The notes: generated by a model not told the origin, from the letters alone. 64,000 nucleotides of DNA from Trebonia sp963843745 (GCA_963843745.1 CAWJLP010000007.1:124001-188000), one strand, 5' to 3'; positions 16,890-26,857 are shown, counted from the stretch's first letter. A program made the numbers and translations.

Positions 16890-18364
16890 TGCGCCGGTTC
16901 GGGCTTTTCGGCGCCGTCCTGCTGGTACTGGCCGTGGTGTACGCGGTGGCGTGGCGCACCGAGCCGCGCAGCCCGCACGCCGCGGCGCAGCCGGCCCCGC
17001 AGATGGCCGCCGTGACGTCGGTCACCAGATCCTGCCCGCCGCCCGCCCCGAACAGCGGCGCGGCACACATCGCGATGATCGCGCTGCCGTCACGCCCGGC
17101 GGCAACAGCGGCAGCCAAAGCCGGGTTCACCGGCACGGGCTCGGCGACGCTGAGCCCCGTCTCGGCTACGCCGGGCGGGTCCGCGCCGCAACCGGTCACC
17201 GTGTCGGCGGTCAACGCGCTGACGACCGTCACGGCGCCCGCGGCGACGGGAACCTCCGGGCAGAGCGGCACCGCGGTCGCGGCGACCGGCCAGATGGCGG
17301 AGGGCTTCGAGGCGGAGCAGGCGGACGCCGCGGGCATGGGCGTGGTCAGCTGCACCCACCCCAGCTCGGACATGTGGTTCGTCGGCAACGGAGCGGGCAC
17401 CGGCGCGTCCGGGATCACGCTTTACCTGATGAACACCGGTGACCTCGCGGCCAGCGCTAACGTCACCCTCCTCACCGACGCGGGCCTGCAGACCGGGCTC
17501 ACAACCGGCATCACGGTCGCCCCGCACCAGGTCGTGACCCAGCGCATCGCGTCGTTCGTGCAAGGCTCCGCCGCGCTGGCGCTGCACGTGCAGACCAGCT
17601 CCGGGCAGGTGGCGGCCTCGGTCTGGGAGAGCGGCGCCTCCGGCGGCGCCTGGCTGCCGCAGGCGGCCGCCCCGGCGACCAGCCTGGTGATACCGGGACT
17701 GACCGTGGCGAGTAGCGCCGCACGGCTCTTCGTGACGGTGCCTGGCGCTACCGACGCCAAGCTCAAAGTGGTGGCCTTCACCGCCCAGGGCAAGTTCACC
17801 CAGTTCGGCACGACCCCTGTGGACGCGCCCTCGAGCGCGACCTCGTCGTTCGCGCTCAGCTCCCTCGGCGCGTCGGCGGCGGGCCTGCAGCTGACCTCGA
17901 ACGTGCCGATCGTCGCGGCGGTCCTGGTGCCGGGACAGGGCATGGGCTCGTTCACCACCGCCGTCCCGCCCATCACAGAGCAGGGCGTCGTGGCGGGCAA
18001 TCCGGCCACCCGAGGGCTCACGGTCGGTCTGGTGCTCACCGCCCCGGCCGGCGCCGCCAAGGCTAACGTCTCGATCGTCGGCGCGGCAGGCTCCGGTGCG
18101 ACGGCTGGCGGCCCGCAGGTCGTGACCGTACAGGCCGGCCACACCATGGCGGTCGCCGTGCCGCGGCCGCAAAACAACCGGGCGCCGTTCGCGATCGTCA
18201 TCACGCCGGCTGCCGGGTCGGGGCCGATCTATGCCGCGCGGGTGGTGACCTCGGGCACCGGCGGGCTGTCCGCTTCGATCACGTCTCTGCTGCCGGTGCA
18301 GAACGCGCTCACCGTGATCTCCCTGCCGCCGGTCCAGAACGCCTACACGGCAGTCCTTCCCTAG
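16886..18364 (+). CDS. DUF5719 family secreted/membrane-anchored protein
   Basis: A 492-residue protein with an N-terminal hydrophobic signal or anchor (residues about 4-22, FGLFGAVLLVLAVVYAVAW) and an Ala/Gly/Thr/Val-rich body of predicted beta structure. CTHPSSDMWFVGNGAG and a YLMNTGDLAASANVTL-like block are typical of the actinobacterial DUF5719 family, which is regularly encoded next to the WhiB-adjacent GT2 protein. The GTG start overlaps the GT2 stop, so the two are almost certainly co-translated. A joint role in envelope glycan assembly is inference; the molecular function is unknown. Confidence 0.85.
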   Translation: MMRRFGLFGAVLLVLAVVYAVAWRTEPRSPHAAAQPAPQMAAVTSVTRSCPPPAPNSGAAHIAMIALPSRPAATAAAKAGFTGTGSATLSPVSATPGGSAPQPVTVSAVNALTTVTAPAATGTSGQSGTAVAATGQMAEGFEAEQADAAGMGVVSCTHPSSDMWFVGNGAGTGASGITLYLMNTGDLAASANVTLLTDAGLQTGLTTGITVAPHQVVTQRIASFVQGSAALALHVQTSSGQVAASVWESGASGGAWLPQAAAPATSLVIPGLTVASSAARLFVTVPGATDAKLKVVAFTAQGKFTQFGTTPVDAPSSATSSFALSSLGASAAGLQLTSNVPIVAAVLVPGQGMGSFTTAVPPITEQGVVAGNPATRGLTVGLVLTAPAGAAKANVSIVGAAGSGATAGGPQVVTVQAGHTMAVAVPRPQNNRAPFAIVITPAAGSGPIYAARVVTSGTGGLSASITSLLPVQNALTVISLPPVQNAYTAVLP

Positions 18365-18376
18365 CCAGGGTTACCC

Positions 18377-18913
18377 TCAGTCGAAGCCTTCGCGGTAGCC
18401 GGGGTCGATCGTCTCCGGGTCGAGGCCGAGCACGCTGGCGAACTCCTCGACCACCACGCCGAAGACCAGGTCGCTGAGCTCGTCGTCGTCCTCGGCCCTG
18501 GCCATCAGCGGACGGCGGTACACGACGATGCGCGCGGGCGTGGCGGGCCGGCCAGGGTTCAGCGGGTCGGCCGTGCCCGGCACGACCCGCGCGAGCGGCA
18601 GCGGGCTGCTGTCGTCCGCCAGCTCCTCGGCCTCTGGGACCTCCTGCACGGCGAACTCGACGTTGGCGAGCTCGGCCTCCCAGCGCGGCTCGAGCCGCGC
18701 TACCGCGTCGAGCACCATGTCGTCGAACTGCTGCGCCCGCGTCCGGTACAGCGGCACTCCCGGCGGCACGAGGCGGCCGCGCAGCCCCCGTCCGTGCCGG
18801 TCTCGCCGCCGGACGCGCCGCCGCGGGTCCGACGCCCCAGGCGCCCCAGACGTCTCGGGTGCCCCAGGCGCCCCGGGCGGCGTTACGCCGTTCTCACCGC
18901 TGTGCACAGTCAC
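18377..18913 (-). CDS. Zincin-like metallopeptidase family protein, metal site lost
   Basis: A 178-residue protein of the small actinobacterial metallopeptidase (Zincin_1) family, recognised by YRTRAQQFDDMVLDAVARLEPRW, ARIVVYRRPL and the C-terminal VEEFASVLGLDPETIDPGY. In active members the last block carries HExxH; here the corresponding residues read VVVEEFASVLG, without either zinc histidine, so peptidase activity is unlikely. The N-terminus has Gly-Ala-Pro repeats encoded by short DNA repeats. The GTG start is at 18913. The gene converges on the DUF5719 gene with a 12-base gap. Actinobacteria often keep this gene beside DUF3499 and phosphomannomutase, as here. Confidence 0.8.
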   Translation of the reverse strand: MTVHSGENGVTPPGAPGAPETSGAPGASDPRRRVRRRDRHGRGLRGRLVPPGVPLYRTRAQQFDDMVLDAVARLEPRWEAELANVEFAVQEVPEAEELADDSSPLPLARVVPGTADPLNPGRPATPARIVVYRRPLMARAEDDDELSDLVFGVVVEEFASVLGLDPETIDPGYREGFD

Positions 18914-19199
18914 CGAGCGTATCTCCGCGTGCTAGCTGTCAGGTACCACCAGGGCCGATGAGGGACCGATGAAGGTCCGACAAAACGACACGATCGTGAA
19001 CGACCGCCGGTGATGGCATAACCGGCCTCGGATAGGTACCGTCAGCCGATGTGAGCGACCTCGATTCCACGCCAGCGCCTAGGGGGACGGCGCTCGCCTG
19101 GCGGGCCGGCGGCACTCACACGGGCACGTGTTTGCCGCGTGCCGAGGGGGATCGCGCTGCTATCGTGATCTCTATCGATCTGGTGAGCGAGGTGGGCTG

Positions 19200-19607
19200 G
19201 TGAATACCCGATGCTGCTCACGCACCGCGTGCAAGCAGCCTCCCGTCTACACGCTCACGTACGTGTACCGCGACTCGACGGCGGTGCTCGGGCCGCTCGC
19301 GGCCTACGTCGAACCGCACTGCTACGACTTGTGCGAGAAGCACGCCGCCAGGCTGGTCGTGCCGCGCGGCTGGGACGTGGTCCGGCTGCCGCCGGACCCG
19401 GCGCGGGAAAGGGCCGACGACCTCGAGGCGCTGGCGAACGTGGTCCGCGAAGCAGGACGTCCGGGCCCGGCCAGGACCGCCACGGCGGGCGGTGCCGCTG
19501 GTCAGGCCCAGGCGGTCACCGAACCGGTCGGCCAGGGCGTCGAGGTCGGCCGCCGCGGCCATTTGCGCGTTGTCCGCTCCGCCCCCACGGCTCAACCCGA
19601 GTCTTAA
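19200..19607 (+). CDS. DUF3499 family protein
   Basis: A 135-residue conserved actinobacterial protein. The N-terminus, TRCCSRTACKQPPVYTLTYVY, has closely spaced cysteines. Together with EPHCYDLCEKHA they probably form a small zinc site. RLVVPRGWDVVRLPPD completes the family core, and the C-terminal third is variable. GTG at 19200 is preceded by GAGGTGGG and gives the usual N-terminus; upstream in-frame codons look like leader sequence. Function unknown. Its place directly before phosphomannomutase is conserved in actinomycetes. Confidence 0.88.
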   Translation: MNTRCCSRTACKQPPVYTLTYVYRDSTAVLGPLAAYVEPHCYDLCEKHAARLVVPRGWDVVRLPPDPARERADDLEALANVVREAGRPGPARTATAGGAAGQAQAVTEPVGQGVEVGRRGHLRVVRSAPTAQPES

Positions 19608-19682
19608 CGCCGGCTCCGGTCCGCTGACCGATAGGTTGGTCCTGGGAAAGTCCGCAGGGACGGGATCAGGAAGCGAGCCACA

Positions 19683-21029
19683 GTGAGCGATCTGGACAAG
19701 ATCTTCAAGGCATACGACATCAGGGGCGTCGTGCCTGACGAGCTTGACGAAGGCGTCGCCGAACAGGTCGGGGCGGCGTTCGTCCGGCTGACCAACGCGA
19801 AGAGCATCGTCACGCTGCACGACATGCGCGCGAGCAGCGCGCCGCTCGCAGAGGCGCTCGGCCGCGGCGCGGCGTCGCAGGGCGCGGACGTGATCCACGG
19901 CGGTCTCGGCTCCACTGACATGGTGTACTACGCGAGCGGCTCGCTCGACATGCCCGGCGCGATGATCACCGCCAGCCACAACCCTGCCAGGTACAACGGC
20001 ATCAAGCTGTGCAAGGCGGGCGCCAAGCCGGTCGGCATCGAGACCGGCCTCGCCGAGATCAAGGCCATGGTCGCCGACGGCGTTCCCGCTTACGACGGCG
20101 AACCAGGCACGACCACGAGCAGGGACCTGCTGCCCGGCTACGCGGAGTACCTGACGAAGCTGGTCGACCTGTCCGGCATCCGGCCGCTGAAGGTCGCGGT
20201 GGACGCGGGCAACGGCATGGCCGGGCACACGGTGCCCGTCGTGTTCGAGGGCCTGCCGCTCACGCTCATCGCGCTGTACTTCGAGCTCGACGGCACGTTC
20301 CCCCACCACGAGGCGAACCCGATCGACCCGGCGAACCTGCGTGACCTGCAGCAGGCGGTCAAGGACAGCAACGCCGACATCGGCCTGGCGTTTGACGGCG
20401 ACGCCGACCGCTGCTTCGTGGTCGACGAGCGCGGGGAGATCGTCAGCCCGAGCGTGCTGGCCGCGCTCATCGCGACCCGCGAGCTGGCCCGCGAGCCCGG
20501 CGCGGTGGTCATCCACAACCTGATCACGTCCCGCGGGGTGCCCGAAATCATCGCCGAGCACGGCGGCACCCCGGTCCGCACCCGGGTCGGCCACTCGTTC
20601 ATCAAGGCCAAGATGGCGGAGACGAACGCCGTGTTCGGCGGCGAGCACTCCGGCCACTTCTACTTCAGGGACTTCTGGTTCGCCGACTCGGGCATGCTGG
20701 CCGCGCTGCACGTGCTGGCCGCGCTCGGCCACGACGACCGCCCGCTGTCCGCCATGCTGCAGGACTTCTCCCGGTACGCGGCGAGTGGCGAGATCAACAG
20801 CGAGGTCGCCGATCAGGCCGCCGCCGCTGCCAAGGTGAAGGACATTTATTCAGAACGTCCCGGGGTTACCCTGGATGAGCTCGACGGTCTCACGGTCATG
20901 GGAGACGACTGGTGGTTCAACATTCGTCCCTCCAACACCGAGCCGCTGCTGCGGCTGAACGTGGAAGCGGCCACTCCCGGGCAGATGGCCGCGATCAGGG
21001 ACGAAGTGCTCGGCCTGGTTAGAGGATGA
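19683..21029 (+). CDS. manB: Phosphomannomutase/phosphoglucomutase ManB
   Basis: A 448-residue alpha-D-phosphohexomutase. Domain 1 carries the phosphoserine loop TASHNPARYNG near residue 97. The metal loop is AFDGDADRCF near residue 238, the sugar-specificity loop is GGEHSGHFYF near residue 318, and the phosphate-binding RPSNTEPLLRLN lies near residue 415. The enzyme interconverts mannose-6-phosphate and mannose-1-phosphate, feeding GDP-mannose. The GTG start is at 19683. The stop overlaps the Trm112 start by four bases (ATGA), and the SIS isomerase follows in the same run, so a three-gene mannose-phosphate operon is likely. Confidence 0.95.
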   Translation: MSDLDKIFKAYDIRGVVPDELDEGVAEQVGAAFVRLTNAKSIVTLHDMRASSAPLAEALGRGAASQGADVIHGGLGSTDMVYYASGSLDMPGAMITASHNPARYNGIKLCKAGAKPVGIETGLAEIKAMVADGVPAYDGEPGTTTSRDLLPGYAEYLTKLVDLSGIRPLKVAVDAGNGMAGHTVPVVFEGLPLTLIALYFELDGTFPHHEANPIDPANLRDLQQAVKDSNADIGLAFDGDADRCFVVDERGEIVSPSVLAALIATRELAREPGAVVIHNLITSRGVPEIIAEHGGTPVRTRVGHSFIKAKMAETNAVFGGEHSGHFYFRDFWFADSGMLAALHVLAALGHDDRPLSAMLQDFSRYAASGEINSEVADQAAAAAKVKDIYSERPGVTLDELDGLTVMGDDWWFNIRPSNTEPLLRLNVEAATPGQMAAIRDEVLGLVRG

Positions 21030-21232
21030 ACAGCGTGGAACTCGACGACTGGCTGCTGGAAATCATCGTCTGCCCCAACTGCCGCTCCGCGCTGCGGGTA
21101 GACGACGCGGCGAGTGAGCTGGTGTGCACCGGCTGCGGGCTGGCCTACCCGGTCCGCGACAACATCCCGGTGCTGCTCGTGGACGAGGCTCGGCGGCCTG
21201 ACGCCCCCAGCGCTCCTGGCGGCACGGGGTGA
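21026..21232 (+). CDS. Trm112 family protein
   Basis: A 68-residue zinc-ribbon protein. Two CxxC pairs are visible: CPNC at about residues 16-19 and CTGC at 36-39, followed by YPVRDNIPVLL. Trm112 relatives act as partners or stabilisers of methyltransferases; in bacteria the partner is usually unknown. It is wedged by 4-base overlaps between manB and the SIS isomerase, so it is made with them. A regulatory role for that pathway would be inference. Confidence 0.93.
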   Translation: MNSVELDDWLLEIIVCPNCRSALRVDDAASELVCTGCGLAYPVRDNIPVLLVDEARRPDAPSAPGGTG

Positions 21233-22443
21233 ATACCCCGCACGGCGGCGGTCTCTCGCTCGCCGCGCTCCGGCTCGACGACCCCGACATGGTCGAGGCA
21301 GGCGACCCTGGGGGGATGCTGCGGGAGGTCGCGTCGTCCGCGGCGCAAGTCCGCACCGCCATGCGCGCATGCGCGGAGGCCGATCTGTCGGCGCTGCGGC
21401 CGGACACCAGGCCGCGCGCGATCGTCGTGGCCGGGAGCGGCGGCTCCGCCTTCGCCGGCGACGCGCTGGCGGCGATCTGCGGGGTCAGCTCGCCGGTTCA
21501 GGTGCTGAGCGTGTCCGGCTATCAGCTGCCCGGCTGGGTCGGCGCCGCCGACCTGGTGATCGCGGCGTCCAGGTCCGGGCAGACGGCCGAGCCGGTCGCG
21601 CTCGCCACCGAGGCCACCCGCCGCGGCTGCGAGCTTGTCGTGGTCGGCGCGCCAGGCTCGCCGCTGCACGAGCAGGCGCAGCGCGCCAGGGGCACGTTCA
21701 TCCCCGTGGACTCCGGCGGCCCCGCCAGGTCCATGCCGTGGGCGCTGACGGTGCCGTTGCTGGTGATCGGCTCCAGGCTCGGCGTGGCGCGCGTCGAGGA
21801 GGACACGTACGAGGCCGCGGCGACCGCGATGGAGGAGATCTCGAACCAGTGCCGCCCGGTCAGCGAGTCCTTCGTCAACCCGGGCAAGGCGCTCGCGCTC
21901 GACCTGGCAGGGCGGCTGCCGATGATCTGGGGCGGTTCGCTGACGGCGGCGGCCGCCGCGCGGCGGTTCGCGTCGCAGCTCGCCGCGAACGCGAAGTACC
22001 CGGCGATCTTCGGCGCGCTGCCCGCGGCCGGTTACGACCAGGTGGCGACCCTCGACGGGCCGTTCGTGCCCGCGCCTGAACCGCAGTTCCCCGCGGCGGA
22101 GGATTTCACCGACGCCGCGTTCGACGAGTTCTCTGACGACGACGCGGACCTGGACGACGAGGCGGCGGACGGCCCGATGCTCCGGCTCGTGCTGCTCGCC
22201 GATCCCGCCGGGGAGCACCCGTCCGTCACGCGGGTGCGGACGGCCGCGGTGTCGCTGGCCGAGGGGCGCGGCGCCGAGGTCTCGGAGATCGCGATGGACG
22301 GGGACACCCCGCTGCTGCGGCTGGCTTCGGCGGTTCAGCTGCTGGACTACGCCTCGGTGTACCTCGCCATCGCGTGCGGGATCGACCCGCTCGCGATCGC
22401 GGCGATCAAGGACCTCCGCGACCTCGCGGAACGTCCGGTGTAA
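21229..22443 (+). CDS. SIS-domain phosphosugar isomerase (phosphomannose/phosphoglucose isomerase type)
   Basis: A 404-residue protein with two SIS domains. The first has the sugar-phosphate loop VVAGSGGSAFAGDAL and the AASRSGQTAEP phosphate motif. The second is around LPMIWGGSLTAAAAARRF. The segment between FEDAAF-like acidic residues and LVLLADPAGEHP is longer and more acidic than usual. In actinobacteria this gene, next to manB, is the mannose-6-phosphate isomerase-type enzyme that links fructose-6-phosphate to mannose-6-phosphate. The GTG start at 21229 overlaps the Trm112 stop. Confidence 0.88.
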   Translation: MNTPHGGGLSLAALRLDDPDMVEAGDPGGMLREVASSAAQVRTAMRACAEADLSALRPDTRPRAIVVAGSGGSAFAGDALAAICGVSSPVQVLSVSGYQLPGWVGAADLVIAASRSGQTAEPVALATEATRRGCELVVVGAPGSPLHEQAQRARGTFIPVDSGGPARSMPWALTVPLLVIGSRLGVARVEEDTYEAAATAMEEISNQCRPVSESFVNPGKALALDLAGRLPMIWGGSLTAAAAARRFASQLAANAKYPAIFGALPAAGYDQVATLDGPFVPAPEPQFPAAEDFTDAAFDEFSDDDADLDDEAADGPMLRLVLLADPAGEHPSVTRVRTAAVSLAEGRGAEVSEIAMDGDTPLLRLASAVQLLDYASVYLAIACGIDPLAIAAIKDLRDLAERPV

Positions 22444-22450
22444 CTCGCCG

Positions 22451-23440
22451 ATGAAGGCCGTCGTCGCCGCCCTCGCGGTCAACCTGGGCATCGCGATCAC
22501 GAAGTTCGCCGCGTTTCTCGTTACGGGCTCCGCGTCGATGCTCGCCGAGGCCGTGCACTCGGTCGCCGACACCGGCAACGAGTTGCTCCTGCTGATTGGC
22601 AGCGGCAGGTCGCGGCGCGCGCGGACCGAGCTGCACCCGTTCGGGTTCGGCCGCGAGCGGTACTTCTACGCGTTCGTGGTGGCGGTCCTGCTGTTCACCG
22701 TCGGCGCGGTCTTCTCCATCTACGACGGGGTGCACAAGATCCTCTCGCCCGAGGAGGTGCGGGCGCCGGCGGTCGCGTTCGTCGTGCTCGCCGTGTGCGC
22801 CGTGCTCGAGTCGCTCTCGCTGCGCACCGCGGTCAGGGAAGCGAACAGGGAGCGCGGTCGGCTGGGCTGGCGGCACTTCGTGCACGCCACGAAGTCGCCG
22901 GAACTGCCCGTCGTCCTGCTCGAGGACCTGGCCGCGCTGCTCGGCCTCGGGTTCGCGTTTCTCGGCGTGCTGCTGTCCGTGCTGACCGGCAACGGCGCAT
23001 GGGACGGCGCGGGCTCGGTGGCGGTGGGTTGCTTGCTTGCCTGCGCGGCGTTCGTGGTCGGCTACGAGACGAAGAGCCTGCTGCTCGGCGAGTCGGCGAG
23101 CGCGGAGATGTCGGCCTCGATCGTCCAGGCCCTGGAGGACGGCCCTGAGGGCTTCCGGGTGATTCACTTGCGGACCTCCCACGTCGGCCCGGACTCGCTC
23201 CTGGTGGCCGCGAAGGTCGCGGTGCCCGGGTCGATGTCGGCGGCGGACCTGGTGACCAGGATCGACGCCGCGGAGCGTCGGGTGCGTGCAGCGGTGCCCA
23301 TCGCGGAGACGATCTACCTGGAGCCCGATATCTTCTCCCCGGCCAGGGAGGACGCTTCCGACCCGTCCATCCAGGTGGTGCAGCGAAGCCGCCTGCCGCG
23401 CCGTCCCCGCCGCCCGTCAGACGGCCCGCCGGCCGCCTAG
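22451..23440 (+). CDS. Cation diffusion facilitator (CDF) family transporter
   Basis: A 329-residue CDF exporter with about six membrane segments. The first metal-binding helix carries EAVHSVADTGNELLL (the HxxxD type). The second signature lies near VVLLEDLAALLG, with an aspartate and a glutamate. The cytosolic C-terminal domain follows, with the conserved VAAKVAVPGSMSAADLV and EPD. Substrates in the family are Zn, Fe, Co or Mn; the VLLEDLAALLG form points away from strict zinc transporters, but the metal cannot be decided. The ATG at 22451 begins eight bases after the isomerase stop. Confidence 0.9.
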   Translation: MKAVVAALAVNLGIAITKFAAFLVTGSASMLAEAVHSVADTGNELLLLIGSGRSRRARTELHPFGFGRERYFYAFVVAVLLFTVGAVFSIYDGVHKILSPEEVRAPAVAFVVLAVCAVLESLSLRTAVREANRERGRLGWRHFVHATKSPELPVVLLEDLAALLGLGFAFLGVLLSVLTGNGAWDGAGSVAVGCLLACAAFVVGYETKSLLLGESASAEMSASIVQALEDGPEGFRVIHLRTSHVGPDSLLVAAKVAVPGSMSAADLVTRIDAAERRVRAAVPIAETIYLEPDIFSPAREDASDPSIQVVQRSRLPRRPRRPSDGPPAA

Positions 23441-23505
23441 CCCCCAGCCCGCACCGGCTACCTGGCCGCCTAGCCCCAGCCCGCACCGACTACCCGGCCG
23501 CCTAG
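23431..23505 (+). repeat. Minisatellite that duplicates the CDF gene's last codons and stop
   Basis: GGCCGCCTAG occurs at 23431-23440 (the real gene end, with TAG as the stop), then again at 23464-23473 and 23496-23505. Each copy is followed by CCCCAGCCCGCACCG-type sequence, giving units of 33 and 32 bases. The array therefore began by duplicating the gene's own 3-prime end. It leads into the palindrome at 23528. Confidence 0.85.
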
Positions 23506-23527
23506 CCCCAGCCCGCACGGCCTGACC

Positions 23528-23578
23528 GGATAAATGTGACAGTCAGCCGCCTATAACCGGCTCGAGTCACATTCATCC
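23528..23578. terminator. Long imperfect palindrome at convergent gene ends (possible bidirectional terminator)
   Basis: Outer arms GGATAAATGTGAC (23528-23540) and GTCACATTCATCC (23566-23578) pair at 12 of 13 positions. Inside them AGCCG/CGGCT can extend the stem. It covers the stop codon of the minus-strand merR gene and follows the CDF gene. No T-tract follows on either side, so termination is inferred from shape and place. Confidence 0.55.
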
Positions 23579-23974
23579 CTTTCGACCCGCCGTGCGGCGC
23601 GTTAGGGACGCGGCACCAGGCGCGCGCTGCTCGCCGAGCGCGCGCAGCGCGCGCTCCTTCTCGAAGTCCAGCGCCCGTCCCGGCGTGGCGGGCATGTGGC
23701 CGGTGCGCCGCCCGAGGTCGGCGACCGCGGCCCGGACCGTAGGCTCGGTCAGCACCCGCAGGCCGAACGCGAGCGCGGCCGGGGTAATGTCGTACCGCTG
23801 CTCGATCCGCACCGCCGTGGTGATGGCCGCCAGGTCCTCCTCGGTGAACTGCCGGTGCGCGGGCCCGCGTCCCGCGGGCCGGTCCCGCAGCGGCGGCAGC
23901 AGCCCGAGGTCCTCTCGGTAGCGGAGCATGCGGGGGGACATTCCCAGGCGTTTCGCCGCTTCCGAGATCCTCAT
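23573..23974 (-). CDS. MerR family transcriptional regulator
   Basis: A 133-residue regulator. The N-terminal winged helix begins MRISEAAKRLGMSPRMLRY, followed by wing residues DLGLLPPLRD and the HRQFTEEDLAAI block. A dimerisation helix follows, and a short C-terminal region without cysteines, so a metal or redox ligand is not evident. The start is ATG at 23974. It is divergent from ahcY across 113 bases, and an inverted repeat immediately upstream may be its own operator. Whether it regulates ahcY is open. Confidence 0.88.
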   Translation of the reverse strand: MRISEAAKRLGMSPRMLRYREDLGLLPPLRDRPAGRGPAHRQFTEEDLAAITTAVRIEQRYDITPAALAFGLRVLTEPTVRAAVADLGRRTGHMPATPGRALDFEKERALRALGEQRAPGAASLTRRTAGRKG

Positions 23975-23985
23975 GGATTCAAATC

Positions 23986-24001
23986 TAACATTGTCGTGTT
24001 A
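23986..24001. promoter_or_regulatory. Candidate MerR operator
   Basis: TAACA and TGTTA form an inverted repeat with a 6-base gap, 11 bases upstream of the merR start, in an AT-rich patch between merR and ahcY. MerR proteins bind dyads overlapping promoters. The assignment rests on position and symmetry alone. Confidence 0.35.
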
Positions 24002-24087
24002 AAAAAGGTGCCTCACGCGTGCACGGCGCCTGCCTGATCCCGTACCGTCGTGTTCGTTGCTAAAGACATCAGCGAAGGAGTTAGTGC

Positions 24088-25527
<1,440 letters not shown>

Positions 25528-25534
25528 GCGAGCG

Positions 25535-26821
25535 ATGACCGGCGGCCCGCCGCGCCCCTACAGCGCCGATGCCGAACTCGCGGAGTCAGGAGCGAGGCGC
25601 ATCAGTTACTCACAGCGGTCCATGCCGCTGCTCGAGGCCCTCGCTGCCCGGTTCCGCGAGCAGCGGCCGTTCGACGGGATGACCGTCGCCGCCTGCCTGC
25701 ACGTGACGGCGGAGACGGCGGTGCTGGCACGGACGCTGCGGGCCGGCGGCGCGCAGGTGGCGCTGGCGGCATCGAACCCGCTGTCCACCCAGGACGACAT
25801 CGCCGCCGCGCTCGCCGCAAGCGACGGGGTGGCGGTGTTCGCCCGCGCCGGGGTGGACCGCCGCGCCTACTACGAGCACATCGCGCTCGCGCTAGGGGCG
25901 GACGGGACCCCCGGTCCCGATCTGGTCATCGACGACGGCGGTGACCTGATGAACATCCTGCACACCGAGCGGGCGGACGTGCTCGACCGGGTGCGGGGAG
26001 GCTGCGAGGGCACGACGACCGGCGTGCTCAGGCTGCGCAGGATGGCGGCCGAGGGCGCGCTCGCGTTCCCCGTCATCGCGGCCAGCGACACGCCGGTCAA
26101 GCGGCTGGTGGACAACACCCGCGGCACGGGGCAGTCCGTCATCGACGGGCTGCTCCGCGCCAGCGGTGTCATGCTGGCCGGCAAGACCGTGGTGGTGGCC
26201 GGTTTCGGCGCCTGCGGGACCGGGATCGCCGAGTGCGCTCGCGGCCTGGGCGCGCGGGTACTCGTGACCGAGGTGGACCCGGTGCGGGCGCTCGACGCGG
26301 TGCTGCGCGGCTACCGGGTGCTCACGCTCGCCGAGGCGGCGCCGATTGGCGAGGTGTTCATCACGGCGACAGGAACGGCGGAGGTGATCACCGCCGAGCA
26401 CATGGCGGTGATGCGGGACGGCGCGATTCTGGCCAACGCCGGCCACTTCGACGTGGAGATCGACGTCCGGGGGCTCGAGGCGCTGGCCGCCGTAGTGCAC
26501 CCCGACGTCCGGCCGCATACGGACATGTTCGAGCTGCCCGACGGCCGCCGCCTGCTGCTGCTCGCCGAAGGCCGGGTAGTCAACCTCGTCGCCGCCGACG
26601 GACACCCGCCCGAGGTGATGGACCTGGCGTTCGGCATCGAGGCGCTCGCGCTGGCCTGGCTGGCCGGCAACGCGGAGAAGCTGACACCAGACGTGCACCC
26701 GGTCCCGCCGGACATCGACGCCGAGGCCGCCCGCCTGGTCCTTGCCGCCCTCGGCGCGGACATCGACTCGCTGACCCCCGCCCAGCGCGCCTACCTAGCC
26801 TCCTGGCACCTAGGCTCGTAA
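25535..26821 (+). CDS. Diverged S-adenosylhomocysteinase paralogue
   Basis: A 428-residue SAHH-fold protein. It keeps NPLSTQDDIAAAL, the acidic DDGGDLMNILH, Lys and Asp-Asn of the catalytic block (TPVKRLVDNTRGTGQS), the NAD motif VAGFGACGTGIAE and NAGHFDVEID. It lacks the catalytic-site cysteine (Thr-Gly instead of Gly-Cys), the 40-residue insert, and the C-terminal Lys/Tyr tail, ending SWHLGS. Those absences recall archaeal and Thermotoga-type SAHH, some of which prefer S-inosylhomocysteine or related nucleosides. It is co-directional with ahcY and probably in the same transcript. A distinct substrate is inference. Confidence 0.82.
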   Translation: MTGGPPRPYSADAELAESGARRISYSQRSMPLLEALAARFREQRPFDGMTVAACLHVTAETAVLARTLRAGGAQVALAASNPLSTQDDIAAALAASDGVAVFARAGVDRRAYYEHIALALGADGTPGPDLVIDDGGDLMNILHTERADVLDRVRGGCEGTTTGVLRLRRMAAEGALAFPVIAASDTPVKRLVDNTRGTGQSVIDGLLRASGVMLAGKTVVVAGFGACGTGIAECARGLGARVLVTEVDPVRALDAVLRGYRVLTLAEAAPIGEVFITATGTAEVITAEHMAVMRDGAILANAGHFDVEIDVRGLEALAAVVHPDVRPHTDMFELPDGRRLLLLAEGRVVNLVAADGHPPEVMDLAFGIEALALAWLAGNAEKLTPDVHPVPPDIDAEAARLVLAALGADIDSLTPAQRAYLASWHLGS

Positions 26822-26857
26822 CCCGCCCCGTCAGCCACCCGTCACCCCGTCAACCAC

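Noticed and set aside
24002..24087. Possible SAH riboswitch ahead of ahcY
   Set aside because: The leader is under 90 bases and I could not find the paired elements or conserved core expected of that riboswitch.
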